Origin: Bremerella cremea
GTDB lineage: Bacteria > Planctomycetota > Planctomycetia > Pirellulales > Pirellulaceae
NCBI RefSeq assembly: GCF_003335505.1
Contig: NZ_QPEX01000046.1
Span: 434,001-498,000 of the forward strand
DNA: 64,000 nt
Reading direction: 5' to 3'
Of the stretch, positions 36,201 to 46,468 are shown piece after piece. Numbering within the stretch: position 1 is the first letter of the stretch; every line of letters begins with the position of its first letter. The position numbers were made by a program, and so were the translations under genes. A model generated the notes under the pieces. That model did no database searches. It saw only the letters and a list, made by a program, of their open reading frames with translations, and was not told where the DNA came from.

Positions 36201-39200
36201 ACAAGCGCTCGAACCTCTCTTGAAGGGAGAAACAAGCCGCGCCGTCGCCGAGATCAAACGGGCCGCGCGCGAGTCGCAACAAACGACCAAAGCCCAGGCC
36301 AAACGCATCGACGTGCGTGGCGCCAAGATGCACAACCTGAAGGACGTCGATGTCAGCATCGACCGCGACAAGATGACCGTCTTCTGCGGTCCCAGCGGTA
36401 GCGGTAAAAGCTCGATGGCCATGGATACCATCTATGCCGAAGGGCAGCGTCGCTACGTCGAAAGCCTCAGCTCGTATGCTCGCCAGTTTGTCGGGCAAAT
36501 GCAGAAGCCGAAGGTCGATCACATTGAAGGGCTTTCGCCCGCGATTGCGATTGAACAAAAGAACCTCGGCAAATCGCCACGTTCAACCGTCGGTACCGTC
36601 ACCGAGATTTACGATTATCTTCGCGTGCTGATGAGCCGTTTGGGCCAGCCGTATTGCCCTGACTGCGACCTGCCCATCAAAACGCAAACCTCGACGCAAA
36701 TCACCGATAAAGTGTTGCAGGAAGAAGAAGGGACCAAGCTGTTCCTGTTGGCACCGCGTAACTTAGATACCGGGCAGCAGTATTCCGACCTATGGGAAGA
36801 ACTGCGAGCCGCCGGTTACCAGCGAATTCGCGTCGACGGGGTCGTTCACACGCTCGACCGCCCACCCAAGATCGACCGTCGCCGCAAGCATGATGTCGAG
36901 GTCGTCGTCGACCGAATCTCGGTTCGCGCTGACGCTCGTCCCCGTATCGCCGACAGTGTCGAAATCGCCCTCAGCCAATCAGGCGGCGTCCTTGTCCTGG
37001 CCTACGTCGAGGAAGGCGTGCCGGAAGCCCATTGGCGAACGAAACGCTTAAGTCAGAAGCTTTCGTGCGAAGCGTGTGATCGCAGCTTCGAGCCTCTTTC
37101 GCCCCACAACTTCTCGTTCAACAGCTACCTTGGTTGGTGCCCCGACTGCGAAGGACTCGGTACGCAAACCGGGGCCGATCCGACGGCGTTGCTCAGCGAC
37201 CCGAAACGGAGCCTGGCCGAAGGAGCGCTACGATTGTGGCCCGATTTGAAATCGGTCACCTCCCGCAAGATGCTCGACGCGATTTGCTCGAAAAACAAAA
37301 TTCCGATCGACGTTCCCTTCGACCAACTTGGGGCCCGGCAACGCCGTATCATTTTGCACGGCACCGGCGACACCACCTACGAAGTGTATGCCGACGAAAA
37401 GAAAACAAAGCTCGAATTCCGTTTCCAGTTCAAAGGGTTGTACCCGGCGATGGAAGACGCTTCGCGTCTCAGCCCGGCCTTTCGTGGGCAATTGGAATCG
37501 TTGGTGGCGGAAGTCGAATGCACGACCTGCGATGGTTCGCGCCTCCGCGACGACGCGTCAGCGGTACGTTTCCGCAAGAAGTCGATGCGCGACATCACCA
37601 GCATGCCGCTAGCCGAACTGCTCGAGTTCATCCGCTCGGCCAAGCTGAAGAAACGCGAGCAGAAGATTGCCGGTGAGATCGTCCGCGAGATCGAAGGTCG
37701 CGTCGAATTCCTCTTGGACGTCGGTCTGGAATACCTCTCGCTCAAACGAACCGCCCCGACCCTTTCCGCCGGGGAAGCCCAACGTATTCGCTTGGCCAGC
37801 CAATTGGGCAGCGGCTTGTGCGGCGTGCTGTACGTGCTGGACGAACCAACGATTGGCCTCCACCCGCGCGACAATCGCCGCTTGCTGAAAGCCTTGCATC
37901 GGCTTCGCGACTTGGGCAACACGCTATTGGTGGTCGAACACGATCAGGAAGTGATCGAAGGAAGCGACCGGCTAATCGACTTCGGTCCCGAAGCGGGCCG
38001 CAACGGTGGAACGATTGTGGCGGAAGGAACGCCCAAGCAGATCGCCAAATCGTCGACTTCGGTGACCGGCCCCTTCATCTCCGGTAAACAGGCCATCTAC
38101 GCCCCAACCAATCGCCGGATGATGTCGATCTCGGCCAACACCGATGAAGACGTCATCTCCGATTTCAGCAGCCCCAGCGGCGAATGGCTGGAAGTGGTCG
38201 GAGCCAACCACCGCAATCTGCGGGACGTGAACGTACAGATTCCGTTGGGGGCCTTCGTCGCGATTGGCGGGCCGAGTGGTTCCGGCAAAAGCACGCTTGT
38301 GCAAGACATTCTTTACAACACACTAGCCCGCCGACTGCATCGTGCGTCGACGATTCCTGGCGCGCACGACGCCTTGCGGGGAATCGAAAACGTCAACAAA
38401 GTGATCCGGGTCGATCAGCAGCCGATCGGCAACAGTCCTAGCTCGAATCCTGCCACCTATACCGGCGTGTTCGATTTGATTCGCGAACTGTTCGCCCAGC
38501 TTCCCGACGCCAAACTGCGTGGTTATACGGCACGCCGGTTTAGCTTCAATGTGGAAGGGGGACGCTGCGAAGATTGCTCTGGCATGGGGCAAAAATGTAT
38601 CGAGATGCACTTCCTGCCCGACGTGTGGGTGACCTGCGAAACGTGCGATGGTCGACGTTACAACGAAGAAACGTTGGCGGTCAAGTTTCACGGCAAGTCG
38701 ATCTCGGAAGTCCTTGAAATGTCGTGCGGTCAGGCCGTGCAACTGTTCGAGAACATCCCCAAGATTCGCCGCATTTTGCAAACGCTGTGCGATGTGGGTC
38801 TCGACTACGTCACGCTCGGTCAATCGGCCCCAACCCTTTCCGGTGGGGAAGCCCAACGCGTGAAACTGGCCAGCGAATTAGCTCGGCCCGACACAGGGCG
38901 TACGCTCTATCTGCTCGACGAACCTTCCACCGGGCTACACTTCGAAGACCTGAAAAAGCTACTCGACGTCTTCAACCGCCTGGTCGACTTGGGGAACACG
39001 GTGATTGTGATCGAGCATAACCTCGATATCCTCAAGCAAGCCGACTGGGTCATCGAGATGGGCCCCGAGGCAGGTCAGGCCGGCGGTCAGGTCGTCACGG
39101 TCGGCACGCCGGAAGACATGGTGAACTACGCCCAGAACTTCCAAAAGCTGGCCAAGAAGCTGAAAAGCGAAGAGTCGACCTTGGTCGACGAGAAAGGCAT

Positions 39201-40296
39201 GACCTGGCTCCGCAGCCATACCGGGGAAGCCTTGGCCCCGATTTTGGAAGCAGCCCCGCGTGCCGAACGCCCCACCTACGATCCCAACGCGGTCGATGCG
39301 GAAAGGGAAGGGGATCTCGATATCGACGATGTCGGTGCCCAGATTCAAATGCCGTGGGAACTCGATGGTCGTCGCTGGCACACCAAGGAACGCGTCGGTC
39401 GAGATGGCCAGCCGTGCAATTGGGAAGGGAAAGTTCTCGCCGAAGTGGTCGACCGCATTCAGGCCACCGACTGTTTCAGCGACGCCAATTGGAACTCGCG
39501 CACCATTGTCGAAATCGCCGCGAAGCGGAAATCTGACGGCTGGTTCTTACACGCGATCACTGGCGAAAGCTGGCTGCTGAAAATGAAGTTCCGCGTGATG
39601 AAAGGGACATTCAACAAGTATGAGCTTCCCCAGGAACTCGACCTAAAAACGCTCAACCAATTGGACGAACTACCGGTCTACAGCAACGAGCCGCGGGTCA
39701 AAGTGAAGAACCTGCGTGGCCCGTTCCAAGAGATCGAAATTCGGGCTCATAGCTGGTCCGAGATCAACAAACCGCAGTTCTGGAAGTTTGTCGACGACGC
39801 GATCGTCGGTTTCCAAAAGTACGAAGCAACCGTTGGCGCCGATGTCGAAAGCCACATGCCTTGGAAAAAGCTGGGCGAAAGGTGGCACCTCTCGCGAAAG
39901 GGCTTTCCACCGGGCAAAAAGGTCGCTTGGGATCAAACCGTGCTGGAAGAGGTGATCGAGCTGCTGAAAGAGGTCGCCCCGCAAGGAGAGATCTTGTGGA
40001 ACAACCAGATGCTCATCAACATGATGATCCCTGGTAAACGCTCGGCGTGGGCAGTGGTTTCGACCAAGAAGCCAGAACACGTTCGCCTGGAAATCAAGTC
40101 GAGCAAAGCTTCTACCACCCAAGGACGCGTGGCCGAACTGGGACATGAACCCAATGTCGACCATTCACGCGGCAGTGAAGAAGTGGTCCGCTTGCATTTC
40201 CGCAGCGAAACCGATCTGCACAAAGGCGACCTCAAGGCCTTCTTAGAAGAGAATCTGGCCGGTGAATCAGGCTCGGGCCAACAATCGCTCCTTTAA
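33268..40296 (+). CDS. uvrA: Fused tandem UvrA (two full UvrA units plus C-terminal extension)
   Basis: This is a 2342-residue single-frame protein, more than twice normal UvrA (about 940), with four ABC ATPase sites. Unit 1 (about 1-1000): Walker A at about 32 (GVSGSGKSS) and 686, signature LSGGE at about 532 and 875, Walker [10 protein letters not shown] at about 559 and LDEPTTGLH at 900, Zn clusters at about 279 and 784. Unit 2 (about 1013-1985): Walker A at 1042 and 1669, signatures LSAGE at 1498 and LSGGE at 1857, Walker B at 1526 and 1882, Zn clusters at 1266 and 1766. Both units keep the UvrB-binding insert between the first Walker A and the Zn site. A C-terminal extension (about 2020-2342) is not part of UvrA. 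Role: damage recognition in nucleotide excision repair. Start: ATG 33268 begins [16 protein letters not shown], canonical for UvrA; ATG 33244 would add eight residues. Confidence 0.96.
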   Translation: MPVADIEVKGAREHNLRDVTLTLPRNKLICLTGVSGSGKSSLAFDTIYAEGQRRYVESLSSYARQFMGQMPKPDVDFIGGLTPSISISQKTTSNNPRSTVGTITEIYDYLRVIFSRVGQGFCSECGKKLTAQTREQILERIIQQEEGSSFAILAPLVRGQKGEFKDLFIDLLKQGFVRARVDGEIIQLNDDLQLDRQMRHNIELVIDRLTIKEGIRGRLAEAVELALKMGEGSLIVAPRQEEEENLEDAPEDAIPKQRAKSRRSKTAVAGDMMFSVDYACVDCGISYSPPTPQLFSFNSPQGMCPTCDGLGKVYTFDPELLVPDVTLSFKQGAIELLGKWKELGRWKRHIYQGVADTMERKYDLGKGALLETSWRDMPQEHHNYLLWGTGDEHITFTWRGGNSPQMYGGTYGGIVPDLLEKYRNTNSKPQQRQLEKYMATVICPQCHGQRLNPQARSVKVTTANKQFGDQNALSLPEVSQLSIQEARDFFEMLDLDSLSQKIAEEAIKEVRGRLGFLQNVGLEYLTLDRTAPTLSGGESQRIRLAGQIGCGLVGVTYILDEPSIGLHPRDNDRLLATLNDLRDLGNTVLVVEHDEDTMRVADHIIDFGPGAGVRGGYVVAQGTAKQLEASEESVTGRFLSGKEKIEIPEKRRPIGEKKIRIVGAAQNNLKNITAEIPLGGFVCITGASGSGKSSLINGILVEALRRDLNGGLGEPGEHERIEGIEHLDKMIAIDQSPIGRTPRSNPATYIKVFDEIRDLFAQLPESRMRGYKPGRFSFNVDGGRCSACEGNGANKLEMDFLADIWVTCPVCEGHRFNRETLEIKFKGKSIADILEMDVQEALQTFENVPKVALKLQTLHDVGLDYIKLGQPSPTLSGGEAQRIKLAKELSKRSTGKTLYLLDEPTTGLHFADTKMLLKVLHNFADAGNTVLVVEHNLDVIKTADWVVDLGPDGGVNGGTIVAQGTPEDVAAVKESHTGQALEPLLKGETSRAVAEIKRAARESQQTTKAQAKRIDVRGAKMHNLKDVDVSIDRDKMTVFCGPSGSGKSSMAMDTIYAEGQRRYVESLSSYARQFVGQMQKPKVDHIEGLSPAIAIEQKNLGKSPRSTVGTVTEIYDYLRVLMSRLGQPYCPDCDLPIKTQTSTQITDKVLQEEEGTKLFLLAPRNLDTGQQYSDLWEELRAAGYQRIRVDGVVHTLDRPPKIDRRRKHDVEVVVDRISVRADARPRIADSVEIALSQSGGVLVLAYVEEGVPEAHWRTKRLSQKLSCEACDRSFEPLSPHNFSFNSYLGWCPDCEGLGTQTGADPTALLSDPKRSLAEGALRLWPDLKSVTSRKMLDAICSKNKIPIDVPFDQLGARQRRIILHGTGDTTYEVYADEKKTKLEFRFQFKGLYPAMEDASRLSPAFRGQLESLVAEVECTTCDGSRLRDDASAVRFRKKSMRDITSMPLAELLEFIRSAKLKKREQKIAGEIVREIEGRVEFLLDVGLEYLSLKRTAPTLSAGEAQRIRLASQLGSGLCGVLYVLDEPTIGLHPRDNRRLLKALHRLRDLGNTLLVVEHDQEVIEGSDRLIDFGPEAGRNGGTIVAEGTPKQIAKSSTSVTGPFISGKQAIYAPTNRRMMSISANTDEDVISDFSSPSGEWLEVVGANHRNLRDVNVQIPLGAFVAIGGPSGSGKSTLVQDILYNTLARRLHRASTIPGAHDALRGIENVNKVIRVDQQPIGNSPSSNPATYTGVFDLIRELFAQLPDAKLRGYTARRFSFNVEGGRCEDCSGMGQKCIEMHFLPDVWVTCETCDGRRYNEETLAVKFHGKSISEVLEMSCGQAVQLFENIPKIRRILQTLCDVGLDYVTLGQSAPTLSGGEAQRVKLASELARPDTGRTLYLLDEPSTGLHFEDLKKLLDVFNRLVDLGNTVIVIEHNLDILKQADWVIEMGPEAGQAGGQVVTVGTPEDMVNYAQNFQKLAKKLKSEESTLVDEKGMTWLRSHTGEALAPILEAAPRAERPTYDPNAVDAEREGDLDIDDVGAQIQMPWELDGRRWHTKERVGRDGQPCNWEGKVLAEVVDRIQATDCFSDANWNSRTIVEIAAKRKSDGWFLHAITGESWLLKMKFRVMKGTFNKYELPQELDLKTLNQLDELPVYSNEPRVKVKNLRGPFQEIEIRAHSWSEINKPQFWKFVDDAIVGFQKYEATVGADVESHMPWKKLGERWHLSRKGFPPGKKVAWDQTVLEEVIELLKEVAPQGEILWNNQMLINMMIPGKRSAWAVVSTKKPEHVRLEIKSSKASTTQGRVAELGHEPNVDHSRGSEEVVRLHFRSETDLHKGDLKAFLEENLAGESGSGQQSLL

Positions 40297-40611
40297 GTTG
40301 CCGCTAACAGCAACATGAATCCCCTTGCCCGATTTAAGCGCTGACTTAACTCAACAAGCAGCGCCGGAAACGCAACGTTGTTGCTTAAAAAAAACGCGCA
40401 AATCCCAAATCGAACTTCGCGACAAATCGCTTTTCTTAACTTGTTGCACTCACTAGACGTACGCCAGAATAGGCGTTTTCTGTCAGCGAAATCGTCGTTT
40501 GACGATGCTCGGTAACCCGCTATTAATTGAATGTCTAGGACGGTCGTTTGCCAGACTCTTCTGGCATGGTTCATTCCGATCCTTCCTAACTTTTTTAGGA
40601 GAAGATGCAAT
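40297..40611. other. Intergenic region, nothing coding
   Basis: Spacer between uvrA and a CoA-binding protein gene. Around 40374-40390 GCAAC/GTTGC forms a short inverted repeat followed by eight A. No terminator with a T tract on the plus strand is evident. Confidence 0.4.
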
Positions 40612-40992
40612 ATGTCGAAGCCAACCGTAGCGATTCTGGGAGCCAGCGCCGAGCGTTCCAAATATGGAAACAAGTCTGTGCGGGCTCATCTGCGACACGG
40701 GTACGATGTTTACCCGGTGAACCCGAAAGGGGGCGAGATTGAAGGCCTCAAGGTTTACACTTCGCTGCAAGAAATCCCAGTCGAAAAGTTGGATCGCATT
40801 AGCGTCTATGTTCCACCTCAGATGGGCTTAAAGATGGTGGGGTCGATCGCCTCGAAACCAGCCAAGCAGGTCTTCTTTAATCCTGGTAGCGAAAGCGGCG
40901 AATTGCTTGAAGCAGCCCGTCAACGCGGGATTACCCCCATCCAAGCTTGTAGCATTGTCGACGTAGGCGAAGCGCCCGCGACGATGGACTAA
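40612..40992 (+). CDS. CoA-binding domain protein (YccU-like)
   Basis: This 126-residue single-domain Rossmann protein has VAILGASAERSKYGNKSVRAHL at the N-terminus (glycine-rich loop), then YDVYPVNPKGGEIEGLKVYTSLQEIP. A nucleotide-site strand and NPGSESGELLEAARQRGI follow. These are the marks of the CoA_binding family (succinyl-CoA ligase alpha N-domain, YccU). Stand-alone members bind CoA and may act in acyl-CoA sensing. AGGAG lies about 10 bases before the ATG. It is closed by its own terminator. Confidence 0.88.
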   Translation: MSKPTVAILGASAERSKYGNKSVRAHLRHGYDVYPVNPKGGEIEGLKVYTSLQEIPVEKLDRISVYVPPQMGLKMVGSIASKPAKQVFFNPGSESGELLEAARQRGITPIQACSIVDVGEAPATMD

Positions 40993-41039
40993 CAACCGGC
41001 GCAGCGAACTGGGTTACTCCTTCCAGAGAAACCGCCGAT

Positions 41040-41075
41040 GGTGGCCGAGCAATGGGCTCTCAGCCACCTTTTTTT
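41040..41075 (+). terminator. Rho-independent terminator after CoA-binding gene
   Basis: GGTGGC (41040-41045) pairs with GCCACC (41063-41068), reinforced by GAG/CTC inside, then seven T. Confidence 0.85.
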
Positions 41076-41122
41076 GCGCCCAGCGGGTGTGGCAACATGC
41101 AAGTCGAAAGCGGCTGCTAAGA

Positions 41123-42616
41123 TTACGCTGCCTGCTTTCCTTCGTCCTTGGCAGCTGCACCAGGGACGGTCCGCCGGAACCACCCTTCGCCGATAACGCG
41201 TAGGGCGACGCGATCTTCCAAGTTGGGACGAAAGATCGTCAACAACATCAACGGCATGTACCAGGCAATGTACGTGGTGCCGTCGTTAGCATGCCAGAAC
41301 TGGGCGGCAACCATCAAACCGGCCGTGCAGCTAAGCAGCGTCCCCAAGTTCTTTTGGGCAGGCCAAATAGCAAAGGCAATCGACATCGCCCCAAACGCGG
41401 CCAGCACGGGAATGCGGTAGGCATTGGAGTTGAAGTAGTAGTTCCAAAAGCCTGTATAACCTTCGTCGCGCGGCAGCCACAAGCCAAACATCGCCCGGAA
41501 CTGGTGCATGTAGGTTTCAAAATCGGACGAGGTGAAGACGAGCGAAAGAGCCAACAAAGCAAGCGTCGACAACACACCCGCAAGAAAACGCCCGCGTCCT
41601 CGCTCCCAGTAATAGCTAAACCACAGAGGCAGCAGGAACAGCGGATAGTAAAGTGTTCCGATGGCAAATCCCATGAACACCCCCGAGAGAAGCGGCGTGC
41701 GATAGAAGAAGATCGCCCAAACCAAAAGCGCCGCCGGCAACACGTGATCGATTCGCCCAGTATTCACGGCCGCGTAGGGAAGCAGAAAGTAAAACATCGC
41801 CGCGCCGACGCCCATGCGGATGCTATCGAAATGACGATAGCCCACCAAAATCATCCCGGCCAACAATGCCACGTTTGCCAAAATGGCCATCACCTTGGTG
41901 ACGATAATCGTGATCTTCTCGCTCTTTTCCAAGTCAGACGACTCTGGTTGGGCAAGTCGATAAGTGGGAATTCGCGGCACCAACAACAGCATCCGGTAGC
42001 CAGGCCCGTAATGGCGGAGCGACTCTTCCACTTCTTTGGGATTACTCTTCGAAGCCTCGCGCACGCCTCGTAAATCGGCGTCGGAAGGTCGTCCGACGGC
42101 AATGTTGGTCATCAAAAAGATAAACAGGGCACAGGTAATAAACACCATGCCGCCGATCGTCAGATTCGGTTCGAGCATCGGACGACGAACCATTGTGGGA
42201 TCGATGAATAGACGGATACAAATCAAGCCACTGACGCAAAACAACCAGACGTAGCCTGCTTTCTCTAGCGTGCGGCCAATCTGCAGCAACTCTTGCCGCG
42301 AGGGCTTAGGGGATTCTTCTTCCTCGGTCAGCGCAACCTCGGGCGGAGGCGGAATCTGCGCTTCCCCTTCCAGCTTAGGGATCAGCGGCGAAGTGTCGGC
42401 TTGAACTACCGGTACGATCGTCGCTCGATCGATGCTTTGCTGGCCGAAGTAGACCATCAACAGCCCTGGTGCTAGCGAGATGATCAACAGCACGTCCAGG
42501 TTGCGAACACTCCAGACACGGTTGAACTTAAAGAACAAACCGATCACCAGCAACGACGACAGGTAAGCCCAAGTCGTCGGGTTGACGCTTTCGTATTGAA
42601 AAAGGATTTCGCGCAT
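41123..42616 (-). CDS. Polytopic inner-membrane protein, GT87/mannosyltransferase-like
   Basis: This is a 497-residue protein with about 10-11 membrane helices, for example TWAYLSSLLVIGLFF, VWLFCVSGLICIRLF, ITCALFIFLMTNIAV, and the later LPYAAVNTGRIDHVLPAALLVWAIFFYRTPLLSGVFMGFAIGTLYYPLFLLPLWF. A soluble loop with EALTEEEESPKPS sits after the first helices. The distribution resembles polyprenol-phosphate-linked glycosyltransferases of C superfamily (GT87/GT39-like), but the acidic first-loop catalytic motif is not certain; DHV in the middle is a candidate. Function is inferred only from topology. No partner genes adjoin. Confidence 0.75.
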   Translation of the reverse strand: MREILFQYESVNPTTWAYLSSLLVIGLFFKFNRVWSVRNLDVLLIISLAPGLLMVYFGQQSIDRATIVPVVQADTSPLIPKLEGEAQIPPPPEVALTEEEESPKPSRQELLQIGRTLEKAGYVWLFCVSGLICIRLFIDPTMVRRPMLEPNLTIGGMVFITCALFIFLMTNIAVGRPSDADLRGVREASKSNPKEVEESLRHYGPGYRMLLLVPRIPTYRLAQPESSDLEKSEKITIIVTKVMAILANVALLAGMILVGYRHFDSIRMGVGAAMFYFLLPYAAVNTGRIDHVLPAALLVWAIFFYRTPLLSGVFMGFAIGTLYYPLFLLPLWFSYYWERGRGRFLAGVLSTLALLALSLVFTSSDFETYMHQFRAMFGLWLPRDEGYTGFWNYYFNSNAYRIPVLAAFGAMSIAFAIWPAQKNLGTLLSCTAGLMVAAQFWHANDGTTYIAWYMPLMLLTIFRPNLEDRVALRVIGEGWFRRTVPGAAAKDEGKQAA

Positions 42617-43210
42617 CAGCCAGGTGGAGTTTGGTTCGGCATCGATTCCAATCCGTTAGGCGTGGGCCCATCGCAATCGGGTATTTCCCAGTTGCTTTCC
42701 GCCGCACAATCGCAAGCCAAGTGCTTGGACTATCCGGGAATGGGCAGTCCCTTTCTCGGAGGAACAAACCAGATAGGAATCTGCCAATCGCTATTATCAA
42801 CGATTCGAATGGTAGTTTCCATGCCTAGCTACCCAATCTCTGGCCAGGATAAACAACATCTTCAGCTACCACACGAAGTGACCGTAACTTCTGAAAGAAT
42901 ACGTATTTCCGTTAAAAACACAAGCACTGTCCATTCCTCGCCGCCTAAGCGCGCAACTGAAAAAGAATCCTGGCCTGGCCGATCTGGCTCAAGAAGATTT
43001 GTGGTAGCGAACATATCTCTGGTACGTTAGGGAGAAAGTACGTACGATGTCGGGTGGTTAGGGCACCGACGCCCGCTTTAGATCCAATTTGCCCCACACA
43101 GCATGTAACGCTAGGGCACCTCAGACACCATGGGGCGGATTCACTCCGTACAAGCTTACCTTCGGGCCATCCTTTCCCCCTTTGCTGGATACCTCTAGAG
43201 GAACTATTTC
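42617..43210. other. 594-bp intergenic region, nothing recognised
   Basis: Divergent spacer between the membrane protein (leftwards) and a secreted-anchored protein (rightwards). A 144-codon frame crosses it from the opposite gene's start, but its sequence is low-hydrophobicity, repeat-free and without a family match; I reject it. Promoters for both neighbours should lie here. Confidence 0.45.
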
Positions 43211-43759
43211 ATGAAGGTCGATTCGACAACGCGTTTCTGGTTGGCAAGTTTTGGGGTGGGAAGCGTCATGACGGCGTTTGCGATCCTGGGCATGACCGTC
43301 GGTTTCAATTGGCAAAGCCCGGCCCGAGAAATTCCGATCAACGCCAGCACTGCGGCCAGCAGCGAAACCATGTGTGCCGCGACGGGCCGCATTGATGAAG
43401 AAATGGAAGGCCTGTTCACCCTCGATTGCCTGACCGGCGACCTGCAATGTGCCATTATCAATAGCCAAACCGCCAAATTCGCGGGCCTGTTTCGCGCCAA
43501 CGTCTTGAACGACTTAGGGCTCGATGCGACGAAGAAACCTTCGTATCTGCTGCTAACCGGCAATGCCAGCTTCCGGGCAACCACCGGCAACTCGCGTCCG
43601 GCTGACTGTGTGGCGTATGTCGTCGACGCCTCTACGGGCCGCTTCGTTGCTTACGGTATTGCCTGGAATCGCAACATTTCCGCTCGCGGCGGACAGCAAT
43701 CGGGTGTCTTGATGCCCTTAGACAAGGGTACCGCCCGTAACGTTCAGATTCGCAACTAA
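43211..43759 (+). CDS. Membrane-anchored hypothetical protein
   Basis: This is a 182-residue protein. The N-terminal helix MKVDSTTRFWLASFGVGSVMTAFAILGMTVGF acts as a signal-anchor. The soluble domain has a CAATGRIDEEMEGLFTLDCLTGDLQCA stretch with three Cys near the start and a beta-rich rest (PSYLLLTGNASFR, VAYVVDASTGRFVAYGIAW) that looks like a WD-like or beta-barrel fragment; VDASTGRF is propeller-like. No family named. Strong ribosome site AGAGGAAC before the ATG, and a terminator closes the gene. It is separated from thiS by that terminator, so it is monocistronic. Confidence 0.75.
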   Translation: MKVDSTTRFWLASFGVGSVMTAFAILGMTVGFNWQSPAREIPINASTAASSETMCAATGRIDEEMEGLFTLDCLTGDLQCAIINSQTAKFAGLFRANVLNDLGLDATKKPSYLLLTGNASFRATTGNSRPADCVAYVVDASTGRFVAYGIAWNRNISARGGQQSGVLMPLDKGTARNVQIRN

Positions 43760-43803
43760 CAAACGGCCTGCGATCGACAGATTGCCGCTACTTTTCTTTC
43801 CAC

Positions 43804-43833
43804 GAGCCCGTTGCCTTGCGCGCGGGCTTTTTT
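43804..43833 (+). terminator. Rho-independent terminator after 43211-43759 gene
   Basis: AGCCCG (43805-43810) pairs with CGGGCT (43823-43828), with extra GC/GC pairs inside, ending in six T. It separates the previous gene from thiS. Confidence 0.85.
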
Positions 43834-43973
43834 CGTTGCTATTTCGGGGGAATTCCCCTGGGAAAAGCAGGGGCGGGCTATTTCAGCCGGTTGTCGAAAG
43901 AAAGCCTCCCGTCGTAAACTTGAACTGTTGCGAATCTCCTTCGATTCGCCAAACTTCAGTCGTTTGGATTTCC

Positions 43974-44174
43974 ATGAAGATTTGTATCAACGAAGAGTCG
44001 CGCGAAGTCCCCGAGGGGGCTACCGTTGCCGATATCGTCGAGACCCTCTCGATCAATCCCAAGTTCGTCGCCGTCGAAGTCAACTTAGAGCTGATCCCGC
44101 GTGACGAGCATGCCACGCATAAGTTGACCGAAGGGGACCAGTTGGAAGTTGTCACCCTCGTAGGAGGTGGTTAA
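43974..44174 (+). CDS. thiS: Sulfur carrier protein ThiS
   Basis: This 66-residue ubiquitin-like protein is thiocarboxylated at its C-terminal Gly-Gly and donates sulfur to the thiazole ring. The sequence starts [25 protein letters not shown], the standard ThiS beta-grasp, and ends [10 protein letters not shown], giving the required C-terminal glycines. The stop codon overlaps the start of thiG (TAATG), implying translational coupling. An upstream-extended frame is rejected because it lacks similarity and crosses the preceding terminator. No TPP riboswitch core is visible between the terminator and the ATG. Confidence 0.95.
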   Translation: MKICINEESREVPEGATVADIVETLSINPKFVAVEVNLELIPRDEHATHKLTEGDQLEVVTLVGGG

Positions 44175-45034
44175 TGAGTCTCGCCGAAACCAGTGCTGCC
44201 GACGCCCCGCTCGTGCTGGGTACCCATACGCTGCAAAGCCGCTTGATTGTCGGTACCGGTAAGTACGATACCCTGGAACTGATGCAACAATCGCTGGAAG
44301 CCTCCGGCAGCGAGTGCGTTACCGTCGCCGTGCGGCGCGAACGGCTGTACGACCCAACCGGTCGCAACTTGTTGGACTACATCGATTTCCACCGCTACAC
44401 GTTGCTGCCTAACACGGCCGGGTGCTACAACGCCCGCGACGCCGTGCGAACCGCTAAGCTCGGTCGCGAAATTTTGCTGGGGCTCGAAAACCCCGGCGCC
44501 GATTGGGTCAAGCTGGAAGTCCTAGCCGATACCAAGACACTGCTCCCCGACCCGGTTGAAACCGTGCTGGCCTGCGAACAGTTGGTTGAACTTGGCTTTC
44601 AAGTTCTCTGCTACACGACCGACGACCCGGTGATCGCCAAGCGGCTGAAACAAGTCGGCGCCACCGCCGTGATGCCAGCCGGTAGCCCCATCGGGTCAGG
44701 GCAGGGGATCTTGAATCCCAACAACATTCGCATCTGCCTCGAATACCTCAAAGGGGAAGACCCCAACTACCCGGTGATTGTCGATGCAGGCGTTGGCACG
44801 GCCAGCGATGTGGCGTTTGCCATGGAACTGGGCGTCGACGGCGTGCTGCTCAACACCGCAATCGCCCACGCCAAAGATCCCGTACGGATGGCCCATGCCA
44901 TGCGGTACGCCACCGAAGCAGGCCGGCTGGCCTATCACTCAGGCCGCATCCCACGCCGCTTGTACGCTTCGGCCAGCAGCCCAGAAGATGGCGTCATCGG
45001 ACGCACACGACCAAACACTTCGCCCGAATCGTAA
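44174..45034 (+). CDS. thiG: Thiazole synthase ThiG
   Basis: This 286-residue TIM-barrel enzyme condenses 1-deoxy-xylulose-5-phosphate with ThiS thiocarboxylate and dehydroglycine to form the thiazole phosphate. Schiff-base Lys113 lies in [15 protein letters not shown] near residue 27, [13 protein letters not shown] and the phosphate-binding [19 protein letters not shown] are all in place. The C-terminal tail ([14 protein letters not shown]) is typical. The first codons overlap the thiS stop. Dehydroglycine supply (ThiO or ThiH) is not nearby. Confidence 0.97.
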   Translation: MSLAETSAADAPLVLGTHTLQSRLIVGTGKYDTLELMQQSLEASGSECVTVAVRRERLYDPTGRNLLDYIDFHRYTLLPNTAGCYNARDAVRTAKLGREILLGLENPGADWVKLEVLADTKTLLPDPVETVLACEQLVELGFQVLCYTTDDPVIAKRLKQVGATAVMPAGSPIGSGQGILNPNNIRICLEYLKGEDPNYPVIVDAGVGTASDVAFAMELGVDGVLLNTAIAHAKDPVRMAHAMRYATEAGRLAYHSGRIPRRLYASASSPEDGVIGRTRPNTSPES

Positions 45035-45074
45035 ACCAACGGGTGCCACAAATAATCGGGTACTACCAACCAAC

Positions 45075-45106
45075 GGGTGCCAGGTTCACGTCTGCGTGAG
45101 CATGCC
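45075..45106. repeat. Short copy of the GGGTGCCA palindromic repeat
   Basis: GGGTGCCAGGTTCACGTCTGCGTGAGCATGCC resembles the cores at 28840 and 46395 but with one arm degenerate. A truncated GGGTGCCA also occurs at 45041. It sits in the thiG-FIST spacer. Confidence 0.6.
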
Positions 45107-45159
45107 AAACGACAACACACGCCACCCGCAATTCTCGCTTTAGCCCACACAGGAAGATC

Positions 45160-46350
45160 ATGCCCAAGGCGCAACCCAAGTTTGCCGCGGCCTTGTCCGT
45201 TCATGACGCCACCGAAGACGCTTTGGCCGAAGTCATTCGCCAGGCCTTGGACGATTTGGCCGCGCCGGTCGACCTGGCCATGGTCTTCGTCTCGCCTCAT
45301 CACGCTCAGCATATCGAAACGGTCGCCCAAGAGCTGACCCGCTTGCTGGGAACGCAGAACGTGATCGGCTGCACCGGCGAATCGATCATCGGCCAATCGC
45401 GCGAAGCAGAAGACACCCCGGCGATCAGCTTGTGGCTGGCGCACCTCCCCGGCACGACCATCATTCCCATGCACCTGGAATTCCAGCGTATTCCGGACGG
45501 GGGCACCATTGTCGGTTGGTCCGATCAACTTCCCACCACTTGGCCAGCCGATGCCTCGACGCTGGTCCTAGCCGAACCGTTCAGTTTTCCGACCGACCTG
45601 CTGCTGGAACGGATCAACGAAGATCATCCCGGCACGCCTGTCATCGGCGGCATGGCAAGCGGCAGCTATCAGCCCGGCGAAAACCGCCTGATCCTCGGCG
45701 ACAAGGTGCTCGATTCAGGCGGCGTGTTTGTCTACCTGCAAGGGAACGTGCGGGTTCGCTCGGTCGTCTCGCAAGGTTGTCGCCCAATTGGCGATCCGTT
45801 TGTCATCACCAAAGCCGAACGTAACGTGATTCACGAACTGGGGGGCCACCCAGCGCTGAAACAATTGGAAGAGATCTTCAAAACGCTGCCGGTTAAAGAT
45901 CAACAACTGGTCAGTCGCGGGCTGCACATCGGCCGCGTCGTCGACGAATACCAGGCCGATCGCAGCCAAGGGGACTTCATCGTCCGCAACGTGGTCGGCA
46001 TCGAGAAGGAAACGGGGGCCTTGATGATCGGCGACTACGTGAAGCCAGGCCAGACGGTCCAGTTTCACGTGCGCGACGAGTTCTCGGCCTCGGCAGAACT
46101 GAAGCAACTGTTCGCCGAACTGAAAAAAGAAGGCTGCCAGGCCGCCTCGGTGCTGACGTTTACCTGCAACGGTCGCGGAACCAAACTATTCAGCGAGCCC
46201 CATCACGACGCGACCTGCGTGACCAACGCGTTCGGCAAAGTCCCCAGCGCCGGCTTCTTCGCCGCCGGCGAAATCGGCCCGGTCGCCGGTCGCAACTTCC
46301 TGCACGGCTTCACCGCCAGTGTCGCAGTGCTGGAAGCTCCGGAAGAATAA
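45160..46350 (+). CDS. FIST-domain sensor-like protein
   Basis: This is a 396-residue cytoplasmic protein. An N-terminal FIST domain is inferred from the FAAALSVHDATEDALAEVIRQAL start, HHAQHIETVAQELTRLLGTQNVIGCTGESIIG and the GGTIVG/VIGGMASGSYQPGENRL core, with a C-terminal FIST_C region at about 220-390 (QFHVRDEFSASAELKQLFAELK, VLTFTCNGRGTKLF, GFFAAGEIGPVAGRNFLHGFT). Related proteins are ligand-sensing modules, proposed for small amino-acid-like signals, sometimes joined to GGDEF or kinase domains; here it is stand-alone. No enzymatic motif. It follows thiG by 125 bp, not clearly an operon. Confidence 0.85.
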   Translation: MPKAQPKFAAALSVHDATEDALAEVIRQALDDLAAPVDLAMVFVSPHHAQHIETVAQELTRLLGTQNVIGCTGESIIGQSREAEDTPAISLWLAHLPGTTIIPMHLEFQRIPDGGTIVGWSDQLPTTWPADASTLVLAEPFSFPTDLLLERINEDHPGTPVIGGMASGSYQPGENRLILGDKVLDSGGVFVYLQGNVRVRSVVSQGCRPIGDPFVITKAERNVIHELGGHPALKQLEEIFKTLPVKDQQLVSRGLHIGRVVDEYQADRSQGDFIVRNVVGIEKETGALMIGDYVKPGQTVQFHVRDEFSASAELKQLFAELKKEGCQAASVLTFTCNGRGTKLFSEPHHDATCVTNAFGKVPSAGFFAAGEIGPVAGRNFLHGFTASVAVLEAPEE

Positions 46351-46394
46351 GCTGGCCAACGCTGCTGCATTTCACTAACCTGAACAAATCAATC

Positions 46395-46468
46395 GGGTGC
46401 CATGCCGTCGTCTTCGTCGGCATGTACTTCCCCACTTCGCATGCTCACGCAGACGAGAGCATGGCCCT
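46395..46468. repeat. Composite inverted repeat, left copy
   Basis: GGGTGCCATGCCGTCG... has CATGCCG/CGGCATG arms, then GCATGCTCACGCAGACGAGAGCATGGC, which is the reverse complement of the 28843-type core. The element therefore joins two head-to-head units. It matches 47299-47372 at 70 of 74 positions, same orientation, and both flank the 46586-47269 gene. Confidence 0.88.

Noticed and set aside
33268-40296. Idea that the long uvrA is an assembly artefact or two genes with a missed stop
   Set aside because: The two halves are clearly different in sequence, the frame is open for 2342 codons, and the junction (about residue 1000) has no candidate ribosome site with stop.
42596-43030. 144-codon plus frame
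   Set aside because: It begins inside the opposite membrane-protein gene and reads as low-similarity polar sequence without a ribosome site.
43834-43973. Search for a TPP riboswitch before thiS
   Set aside because: No CUGAGA or ACCUGA-type core and no paired P1 helix was visible; the space is only 140 bp after a terminator.
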